Shown here piece after piece: positions 9,572 through 17,125 of a stretch of 32,744 bases of DNA. Location of the stretch: positions 1-32,744 of the forward strand of contig JWZX01002791.1 of the NCBI GenBank assembly GCA_001275005.1. The letters are read 5' to 3'. Each line of letters opens with the position of its first letter. Within the stretch, counting starts at the first letter, position 1. The translations under genes were made by a program, and so were the position numbers. Under the pieces are notes generated by a model. That model was not told where the DNA came from. It searched no databases and worked only from the letters and a program-made list of their open reading frames with translations. Source of the stretch: Chrysochromulina tobinii (taxonomy: Eukaryota; Haptophyta; Prymnesiales; Chrysochromulinaceae).

Positions 9572-9705
9572 TCAGCGCGGGTCTGATCGCGCCGGATGCC
9601 ACAGAGCGAGATACCCTTCTGCTTGGCGACTTCAGCGAGCATCATGGCGGACTCCGCATCAAGCTGATTGCCCAGGAGGTTGGCCAGCGTCAGCCCGCCA
9701 TTAAC
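9572..9705 (-). pseudogene. Broken single LRR unit (relic) downstream of the LRR gene
   Basis: Read on the minus strand this encodes LTLANLLGNQLDAESAMMLA followed by EVAKQKGISLCGIRRDQT, nearly identical to the repeat units of the gene just upstream. It starts abruptly about 32 bp after that gene's inferred stop, has no start codon or flanking LRRs, and runs into a stop at 9562. It is best read as a fragment left by unequal recombination or segmental duplication. An alternative 3' exon is the other possibility. Confidence 0.75.
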
Positions 9706-9736
9706 TGCATAGCTTGGATTGCGCGCGCACCATCTC

Positions 9737-12700
9737 TCAGAGTGCCAAGTGGGAGGGGGCGCCTCGCCATGCGTTTCGGAGGGCTTGCTTGGCTTGTTTA
9801 TCGAGGTCATTGTACTCAAGGCTGCGCACACACAGAGGGTGCGTTGTCGGGTTGCAAAGAGCAGTGGGGTCAGAGAGGCCTCAATTCGATTAAGTTTGAG
9901 GCGAAACGTACCATATTTCGGTCAGCGCGCCTGTGACGGTCGTGCGGAGCGCCTCGGCGATCAGCTTGCCTCCAACAAGGCCGATGTTCTCGTAATGCGC
10001 GTCCATAGACATAATCTCGCTGTCCTTGTTGCCGCAGATGGCGGCAAAGATGGCGCCCCAACCCTCATCCCTGAGCTGGTTGCCCCTGAGGTCGACGGAC
10101 GTCAATGTGCTGTTGACGCCAAGCATCTTGGCCACATGTTTGGCGCCTGCTGACCCTCCGATGTTGCTGCCATAGTTGCTGCCATAGTGGCTAATGTCAA
10201 GCTCCTTAAGCGTCTTGTTCTGTTCTAGTGCCTCGCAGATGGCTTTGGTGCCCTCCTCCCCCAACCTGTTTTTGGCTAGGGACAGCATCGTCAGCGCGCC
10301 ATTAACGCGCAGGGCGTCGGCGATTGCAGTGATGCCCTCTGCGGTGTAGGTGCCTTGTTGGCCGTCTCTCTCGGTTTCCCAGATGCCACACAGACGGTTT
10401 TTGGAGAGGTCGATGCTTGTCAGCCCGCCTGTGACAACGGCCTGTGACAGGTCCGACGCCAGCAGGACGGCATCGGTCGGCATGAGGATGTGCTGGTCGG
10501 AGAAGTCAGCGGTGGTCTGGTCGCGCCGGATGCCGCAGAGCGAGATGCCCTTCTGCTTGGCGACCTGAACGAGCATCTTGGCGGACTCCGAATCAAGGTG
10601 ATTGTCCAGGAGGTTGGCCACCGTCAGCGCGCCATTACCGCGCAGGGCCTCGGCGATTGCAGAGATGCCCTCTGCGGTGTAGGTGCCTCGAAGTTCTCCA
10701 AATATAGTTTCGATGCCGCACAGCTGGTTTCGGGAGAGGTCAATGCTTGTCAGCCCGCCTGTGACAACGGCCTGTGACAGGTCCGATGCCAGCAGGATCG
10801 CATCGGGCGGCCCGAGGCTCTTGCATTGTTCCTTGGATGTGGTCTGGTCGCGCTGGATGCCGCAGAGCGAGATGCCCTTCTGCTGGGCGACTTCAGCGAG
10901 CATCTTGGCGGACTCCAAATCAAGGTGATTGCCCAGGAGGTTGGCCACCGTCAGCACGCCATTACCGCGCAGGGCCTCGGCGATTGCAGCGATGCCCTCT
11001 GCGGTGTAGGTGCCTCGAAGTTCTCCAAATTCAGTTTTGATGCCGCACAGCTCGTTTCCGGAGAGGTCAATGCTTGTCAGCCCGCCTGTGACAACGGCCT
11101 GTGACAGGTCCGATGCCAGCAGGATGGCATCGGGCGGCCCGAGGCTCTTGTATTGTTCCCCGGATGTGAAGTCAGCGGTGGTCTGGTCGCGCCGGATGCC
11201 GCAGAGCGAGATGCCCTTCTGCTGGGCGACTTCAGCGAGCATCATAGCGGACTCTGCATCAAGCTGATTTCCCAGGAGGTTGGTCACCGTCAGTGCGCCA
11301 TTGACGCGAAGAGCATCAGCGATGGCGTTGATGCCCTCTGCGTTGTAGTTGCCTTGCTGCGTGCCATTGCCGTCAATCCAGATGCCGCACAGCTGGTTTC
11401 GGGAGAGGTCGATGCTTGTCAGCCCGCCAGTGACAACAGCCTGTGACAGGTCCGACGCCAGCAGGATCGCATCGGGCGGTTTGAGCTCGCCGCGGAACCA
11501 CCCCGTTGCGAGCATGTCCTCGAGCACGCTGTCCACCGAGAAGTTAGCGGTGGTCTGGTCGCGCCGGATGCCGCAGAGCGAGATGCCCTTCTGCTTGGCG
11601 ACCTCAGCGAGCATCATGGCGGACTCCGCATCAAGATGATTGCCCAGGAGGTTGGCCACCGTCAGCCCGCAATTAACACGCAGGGCGTCGGCGATTGCTG
11701 TGATGCCCTCTGCTGTGTAGGTGCCATGTGGGTCGCCATGACGGTCAGTCCAGATGCCACACAGCTGGTTTCCGGAGAGGTCCAAGCTCGTCAGCCCGCC
11801 CATGGAAGGAATGAGATAAGAAATGAGCATGGCCGCAGGCCCTTGGAGCCCCTCATTACACAAGTTCAGCTCCCCGGCACGAACGCGATTCTTGAATAAA
11901 TAACCCCATTCATCCTTCTTGAGGAGAGAAGGGACGTCCTGTAGAGTGTCCTCCCGCATATGCTGCACCGGAACGCGGCATACCACACCTGAGCCCGCAC
12001 AGGCAACGGCTGCGATCGTCAGCTTCAACGGTGCTTCTCCGTCGCCTGATATGCAGCTTTCGAGAGCAGCCTTAGCAGTACCACGAAGCAACGAAGCTGG
12101 CGGCGGCAAAGCGGCACCAAAATGACTCGCCTCCTGGACGCCCAGATTCGCGGCCCGTACTTTCGCCACGTCCACCACAAAGCCGTAGCCATGGAGGCGC
12201 GCCAGCCCTGGCAGCATCCGCCCCGCTAGGGCCGTGTCCCCCGGACGGCCGGCCTTGATGAGCAGCTCAACGTCCAGGTCGGTGATCGCTTCCAGATGTG
12301 TGGGTGCCGGATGTCCGCGGCCGCGGCACAGGCGCGAGCAGAGGACACGCCGTGACAGCGCACGCCAAAACCGATTCACGCCCTTGAGCTCGCACAGCGT
12401 GGCCACGTCCACAAGGGCCAGAGCAGCCTCCTTGGCATCCTCCGTGGCTGGCACCGCCGAGAGCGAGGGCTGCCGCAGAGGTACGGGCGGTGCCGAGGAG
12501 CTGGCCGCGCCGAGCTGCTGCGGCGCCTCGTAGCCTTCTGGTACAAACGCCGGCTCAGCGAAAGCCTCCGCGCGCTCCTCCGCGCCATCAAAGTCACTAC
12601 TCGCGCCTAGCACCACGCAGAGGTCGTGAGCGCGCTGGCCGTTGAGCCGTGGCGCGATCGCACGCTGGATGTGCTCGAGCGCCCTATTGGCGTCGAGAAA

Positions 12701-13009
12701 GAGGGCACCCTCGACGAGCTCCATGAGCTGCGGCATCGAGCACTCGTCGACACTTGGCCGTGTGGAGTCAGGATCACTCAGCTTCCCCAGCAAGTCAAGC
12801 GTCCAGGCCGCAATTTTTGGCACCGGGTACACGTCATCCTCGGGAGGGGCGTCGTCCATAAGATCCTTCAAGGTGCCCGCATTTCGCGCGGCCTTGCGCG
12901 GCCACGTGACCTCTTCTCCCCCTCGCGCTCGCACGCGGATTCGCTCGTCGGCCGTGCCCGTTGTAAGAGCGTCGGTTGCGCTGGTGCCGAGTGCGTCGCG
13001 TGCGGCCAT
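9737..13009 (-). CDS. Skp1-like / F-box-like / RNI leucine-rich-repeat protein, two exons
   Basis: Proposed join on the minus strand: 13009-9912 and 9821-9737, giving about 1060 residues. The open frame upstream of 13009 has only a GTG, so the ATG at 13009 is chosen. Residues about 22-155 match the Skp1 fold: a VTWPRKAARNAGTLKDLMDD stretch like the Skp1 N-terminal strand-helix, VYPVPKIAAWTL, then GALFLDANRALEHIQRAI and an SDFDGAEERAEAFAEPAF tail like the Skp1 F-box-binding end. Residues about 193-228 (LALVDVATLCELKGVNRFWR) resemble an F-box. From about residue 400 come at least five tandem RNI-type LRR units with LTSIDLSxNxLCG and NLLGNxLDAESA cores. The final exon supplies LEYNDLDKQAKQALRNAWRG, a typical end cap. 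Likely role, by family: substrate receptor of an SCF-type ubiquitin ligase; this is inference. Confidence 0.8.
9822..9911 (-). other. 90-nt spliceosomal intron in the LRR gene
   Basis: On the minus strand the exon ends ATATG followed by GTACGT, a consensus donor. The acceptor is a T/G-rich tract ending GCGCAG at 9822. Joining restores phase 2: TG plus C gives Cys, producing LTEICLEYNDLDKQAKQALR. Without splicing the frame stops seven codons after the donor with no LRR character. Confidence 0.8.
10400..11815 (-). repeat. Tandem array of about 330-bp LRR units
   Basis: The segment encoding SDLSQAVVTGGLTSIDLS recurs near 10420, 10751, 11078 and 11418, with a diverged first unit near 11790, giving periods of roughly 327-340 bp. 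Differences cluster in the short loops after LCGI and QTT. The high identity suggests recent expansion or gene conversion. Confidence 0.85.
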
Positions 13010-13413
13010 CGCGTCAGCACGTTGCGGGACAAGGCGCTTGAAAGTGATGGGCAATGCTCGGAAGATGTTCCGCGCTCGGAAGATGTTCCGCGCGGCCGTG
13101 TGGCCTTGAGTGTGGGGAAAAAGCTTCTTCCCCACTTATTCCCATCAAGTCGCCTCTAGGGGATTCAAGGAGCGTTTCACAGGGTCACAGGACTGAGGAC
13201 TCTCGCTTCTCGGAGTTTTTTCTCTCGAGTATTCTGAGCGGGCAGTACAAGTAATGTAGTAACGTGCACGCGACAACCGGTGCTCAAGTACAAATAGCTT
13301 GGAAAGGGGTGGGGGAGTACGTGGACGCGCTCACACGTGCGTCTACAATTGTACGGCACTGTTCACGGTACCGGGTACTGTTGTGTTCGTGAGTTTAACG
13401 TTCACGCGACTGA
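13010..13413. promoter_or_regulatory. Divergent promoter region between LRR and helicase genes
   Basis: The two genes are transcribed away from each other, so both promoters must lie here. It contains a near-perfect 24-bp palindrome (13112-13135, gtggggaa ... ttccccac) and a tandem 18-bp repeat (about 13055-13092, cgctcggaagatgttccg). No TATA box is evident. A stop codon sits directly before the helicase ATG at 13414. Confidence 0.5.
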
Positions 13414-16400
13414 ATGGCCCTTGAGTGTCATGTCGACTCGCCCCTCAGGCACCTGCTATTGCGAAGCCCGGATGTGCCCTCGCCACTCAAGCGTGCACGC
13501 GACGACGACGACGACGACGACATCCTTTTTGTGGGCGAGAAGACCCGTGCGGAACGCGATGCTGAGCTGCTGGCCAATGCTGTCGACGTGGAGGATTGGA
13601 GCACAGCGAGCTCTGGGCCGTCGCAGCCACTCACAGGGAACTCGCCGTGGCAGCCGATGCCAACGCCGCGAGTGAAAATTGAGAGAGGCGATAGTGCTGG
13701 TCCTGAGCGACCGCCTGCGTTGGTGCGTCCAGCAGCACGGCTGGCCCAGCCACCGCTGCCCATGGGTGCGCTGGACGAGGACCAGCGCCACGCTCTCCAA
13801 GTGGCTCTGCTGGGCCACGACGACGACGACGACGACATCCTTTTTGTGGGCGAGAAGACCCGTGCGGAACGCGATGCTGAGCTGCTGGCCAATGCTGTCG
13901 ACGTGGAGGATTGGAGCACAGCGAGCTCTGGGCCGTCGCAGCCACTCACAGGGAACTCGCCGTGGCAGCCGATGCCAACGCCGCGAGTGAAAATTGAGAG
14001 AGGCGGCGATAGTGCTGGTCCTGAGCGACCGCCTGCGTTGGTGCGTCCAGCAGCACGGCTGGCCCAGCCACCGCTGCCCATGGGTGCGCTGGACGAGGAC
14101 CAGCGCCACGCTCTCCAAGTGGCTCTGCTGGGCTCGAATCTCTTCCTCACCGGCGGAGCCGGCGTGGGCAAGAGCTTCACGCTGCAGCAGATCATCAGTC
14201 ACCTCGTCGCAAAGCACGGCGAGCGTGCGGTGGCGGTCACGGCTACCACGGGATGCGCGTCAGTCCACATCGACGGCCAGACGCTGCATTCGCTCGCGGG
14301 CGTCGGCGTGCCGCAGCACGTGGCCGACTTTGGGCGGCTGTGGGGTTTCTCGTCCGAGGGGGCCAAGGCGACAGCGTGGCGCGAGATGAAGGTGCTCATC
14401 ATCGACGAGGTGAGCATGCTCGATGCCGAATTCCTCGACCACTTTTCCATCGCGGTGGACCGCACCATCAACTACGCCGCGATCAAGGCGGCCGAGGAGG
14501 CGGCCGAGGAGCGGCGCGCGCGGCTCTTCGGTGGCGGCGTGCAGCTGATCGTCTGCGGTGACTTTTTGCAGCTCGCTCCGGTGCGTAGGACGTACGCACA
14601 GAACGCGGCTACTACACGTGGCGACAGGCTGCCGTCGTTGCGCGAGCCGCCGCAGCACGGCCGTGGCGGCGCCGCCCCCAAGCGTGCCTACGGCACTGTC
14701 GAGACGAGTGGCCAGCCGGCCTTCAAGTCGGTCGCGTGGCAAGAGGCGGGCTTCAAAACGGTCGAGCTTCGCACAGTCCACCGGCAGCGGGAGCCGACCC
14801 TTCTCCGGGCGCTCAATGACGTGCGGGTGGGCCAGGCCACAACAGAACACGTGAAGGCACTCTTGCGCCACACACGACGGGAGCTGCCGCAGCCCGGCGC
14901 GAGCCGCAGCGCTGACAGCGAGGACTGCAGCGAGGAGCGCACAGAGCCCGTGCGCCTCTTCTGCACCAACGCGCAGTGCGAGTCGCTCAACACGGCAAAG
15001 CTCGCGCAGGTGCTCGCGAGCTCGGCGCGCTGGGACCACCTGGCACAAGATTGGGTCGAGCTGGACCCCGAGGCAGTAGAAGAGGAGCTGGAGCGGCGAC
15101 CTCGCACATTGCCCACGCTCCTCAAGGCAGAGGGTGTGGGGACCGACTCGTCGCGTGAGACGATCCGCACATTGTGTGCGCCCTACGGCAAGGTGATCTC
15201 AGTCGACTTGGAGCGCGCCACGTCCGAGGCCACAGTGCGCTTCGAAGCCGCGGAGGGTGCGGCTTCAGCGCTCAGGGCGCTGCGCGGCATGGGCACGGAT
15301 GTGGTCGCGACGTGGCGCCGACCTTCGGTGCTCGAGTCCATCACTTGGGAGCTCGAGCAAGAGTTATGGGACTGCTTCTTTGCCGACGACGACGTGCACG
15401 TCCCTAAGCAAAAGACGCTGGCCGTGGGCGCGCAGGTGCTACTCACCAGCAACGAGACGCCTGGCGGCTTTGTCAACGGCGACTTGGGTCAAGTCGTCGC
15501 CTTTCGCCAGCCGTTGGCCGAAGAGCTGCGCAAGCTCGAGGAAGAGGGTCGGCCGTTGACGGCCGACGAGACGGTACATTCGTACCCGGTGGTACGGTTC
15601 CGGCGATCCAACCGCCGTGGTGAGCGCGAGCGGCTGGTGCTGCCGTGCAACAAGATGCGCCGAGTCTACCGTGTTGGCAGGGGCATCCGTCGTCAGCTGC
15701 CGCTCACGCTCGCTTGGGCGATCACGGTGCACAAATCGCAAGGCATGTCTCTCGATGCGCTGCAGTGTGAGCTTGGGAATGCCTTCGCGCCTGGCCAGTG
15801 TTACGTCGCACTAAGCCGTGCCAAGACGCTCGCCGGCCTGTGCATCAAATCGTTCGATGCAGAGACGGTGCGCCGGAAGCTTTCACACGACGCCATTCGC
15901 TTCCACGATGCAGTGCGCGCCCAGGCGGCGGCGGAGGCGGCGGCGGCAGTGCCAGCGCCAGTCGGCCGTGGCGGCGACGATGGCAAGGGCCCCCTGGCAG
16001 AGTTCTACGAGCGCGCCCACTTTTGGTGGAAAGAGATTGTTGAGGGCCCGAACACGCATGCCCAATGGCCGACCGTCTTCGCAGAAGACGATGGCTCCGA
16101 AACACCCTTCGGTACAACCTTTGCAACTGAGTGGCGGCGGTGGGTGGCGACATATCCGGTGCCAGAAAGGCTGTGTGCATTTCCAAACACCAGAGCGGAG
16201 GGGCGGTCAGCCTCGCTCGACCGCCGCGAGCTCGACATGCAGCTGCTCGAACACCGCTTCAAACAACAGGCGCCTTGGAACGTGTGCTCACCGTCTGAGT
16301 GTGCGCCCAACTCGATACCGCCCGGCCCACCCTCCTCTATTGGCAGCAGCAGCCTACGCGGCAGCGATGGCGGTGGTGCTGGAAGCGATGCTGGGAGCTC

Positions 16401-16800
16401 GATGGGTGGATGGGGTCGTGGGAGCTCGAGGGCGGGCTCGGAGGTGGCCTCGGACGCAGTCGCAACCTCGCTGGCCCGCGATGGCGGAGGAGGCGGCGAA
16501 GGCGGAGGCGGGCCAGCCATAGAGCCCGAGCCTGACTGTGTGCAGTATGCCGTCACGGGACCTGCGGTCGTGGAAGATTTTCCAGTCCTTGAAGATCTTC
16601 CACGACCAAGGATGGCAAGGAGCTTCTTCAATGTCACTGAGTCGGATGCTTTGAGCGCCACGGGGTTGTTTACCGAATCATCGAATCTGGAAGGAAGTCC
16701 CTGGCAAGTTCCGCTCGATATCATGAACATCGCGAGCTCAGCTCAACTCGAAAGCATTGCTGAGGAAGACGAGAGGATGGGTGCACCACCGTGTGCGTAG
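13414..16800 (+). CDS. Pif1-family DNA helicase with an RRM-like insertion and duplicated N terminus
   Basis: A complete 1128-residue frame; in-frame TGA immediately precedes the ATG, fixing the earliest start. N terminus: a basic PLKRAR stretch (possible nuclear signal), poly-Asp, then a duplicated 105-residue segment. Helicase motifs: LDEDQRHAL Q-like motif (226-234), Walker A GGAGVGKS (247-254), TGCAS (Ia), Walker B IIDEVSM (329-335), motif III CGDFLQLAPV (381-390), a VHRQ motif (455-458), motif V LAWAITVHKSQGMSLDAL (767-784), motif VI VALSRAKTL (798-806). Pif1 enzymes unwind DNA 5'-3' and act at telomeres, G-quadruplexes and mitochondrial DNA. Between domains 1A and 2A, residues about 566-636 have the strand-helix order of an RRM. 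The tail (about 830-1128) is Gly/Ser-rich with a WWKEIVEGPN segment I do not recognise. Nuclear location is inferred. Confidence 0.9.
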   Translation: MALECHVDSPLRHLLLRSPDVPSPLKRARDDDDDDDILFVGEKTRAERDAELLANAVDVEDWSTASSGPSQPLTGNSPWQPMPTPRVKIERGDSAGPERPPALVRPAARLAQPPLPMGALDEDQRHALQVALLGHDDDDDDILFVGEKTRAERDAELLANAVDVEDWSTASSGPSQPLTGNSPWQPMPTPRVKIERGGDSAGPERPPALVRPAARLAQPPLPMGALDEDQRHALQVALLGSNLFLTGGAGVGKSFTLQQIISHLVAKHGERAVAVTATTGCASVHIDGQTLHSLAGVGVPQHVADFGRLWGFSSEGAKATAWREMKVLIIDEVSMLDAEFLDHFSIAVDRTINYAAIKAAEEAAEERRARLFGGGVQLIVCGDFLQLAPVRRTYAQNAATTRGDRLPSLREPPQHGRGGAAPKRAYGTVETSGQPAFKSVAWQEAGFKTVELRTVHRQREPTLLRALNDVRVGQATTEHVKALLRHTRRELPQPGASRSADSEDCSEERTEPVRLFCTNAQCESLNTAKLAQVLASSARWDHLAQDWVELDPEAVEEELERRPRTLPTLLKAEGVGTDSSRETIRTLCAPYGKVISVDLERATSEATVRFEAAEGAASALRALRGMGTDVVATWRRPSVLESITWELEQELWDCFFADDDVHVPKQKTLAVGAQVLLTSNETPGGFVNGDLGQVVAFRQPLAEELRKLEEEGRPLTADETVHSYPVVRFRRSNRRGERERLVLPCNKMRRVYRVGRGIRRQLPLTLAWAITVHKSQGMSLDALQCELGNAFAPGQCYVALSRAKTLAGLCIKSFDAETVRRKLSHDAIRFHDAVRAQAAAEAAAAVPAPVGRGGDDGKGPLAEFYERAHFWWKEIVEGPNTHAQWPTVFAEDDGSETPFGTTFATEWRRWVATYPVPERLCAFPNTRAEGRSASLDRRELDMQLLEHRFKQQAPWNVCSPSECAPNSIPPGPPSSIGSSSLRGSDGGGAGSDAGSSMGGWGRGSSRAGSEVASDAVATSLARDGGGGGEGGGGPAIEPEPDCVQYAVTGPAVVEDFPVLEDLPRPRMARSFFNVTESDALSATGLFTESSNLEGSPWQVPLDIMNIASSAQLESIAEEDERMGAPPCA
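13501..14133 (+). repeat. In-frame tandem duplication of about 315 bp in the helicase N terminus
   Basis: Copy 1 (about 13504-13815) and copy 2 (about 13819-14133) are nearly identical. They differ by one 3-bp insertion (an extra GGC, one Gly) and by the number of GAC codons (seven against six). Each copy runs from the poly-Asp tract to the Q-like motif; copy 1 breaks off just before Walker A. The GAC tracts are the likely recombination sites. Confidence 0.95.
15109..15321 (+). other. RRM-like domain inserted between helicase domains
   Basis: Residues about 566-636 read LPTLLKAEGVG (strand), SSRETIRTLCAPYG (helix), KVISVDLER (strand), SEATVRFEAAEGAASALRAL (strand plus helix). This is the usual beta-alpha-beta-beta-alpha order with an RNP1-like EATVRF. 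Assignment is from pattern only. Confidence 0.6.
16566..16607. repeat. Inverted repeat, 17-bp arms with 8-nt loop, in helicase 3' coding region
   Basis: Arms 16566-16582 and 16591-16607 (ggtcgtggaagattttc against its complement) pair at 16 of 17 positions. It encodes VVEDFPVLEDLPRPR, an ordinary-looking acidic tail. It could fold in mRNA or cruciform DNA; no function is evident. Confidence 0.8.
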
Positions 16801-17125
16801 CGTTGTATAGCGATGGTGTCCTGCCAAGAATGGGCGGCTCATCGAAGCTATTCGCTTGTATTAGCATGCAAAAACTGTATAAACTGAGTTTAAAATGCTA
16901 ACTGTTAGGGTGTGTTATCGATTCTGACACACGGGTACACTCAATACTCCATGTCCGCCCCTGGCCTGATGAACCTATACTCGTACTGCTTAGGTTTCGC
17001 CCACACTCTCTCCTCTCCTCTCTATCTACACACTCGTCACTCCCCCCTGCAAAGCTAGGCGCTCTCGCAGTTGATGACTCGTCCGGATTGGTGTCCGACC
17101 CGGGGACCGCATACTCGTGATGCGA
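16801..17125. other. Convergent 3' intergenic region
   Basis: 325 bp between the stops of the helicase and the glutaminase. It is locally AT-richer, with tgta-containing stretches near 16855-16880 that could serve as 3'-end signals. No open frame, repeat or RNA gene is visible. Confidence 0.5.

Noticed and set aside
13010-13135. 42-residue N-terminal extension of the LRR protein
   Set aside because: Its first codon is GTG, it has no ATG before 13009, and it covers a palindrome and a tandem repeat that look regulatory.
13428-14217. Long minus-strand frames opposite the helicase N terminus
   Set aside because: Their repeats simply mirror the plus-strand duplication; the plus frame has the helicase motifs.
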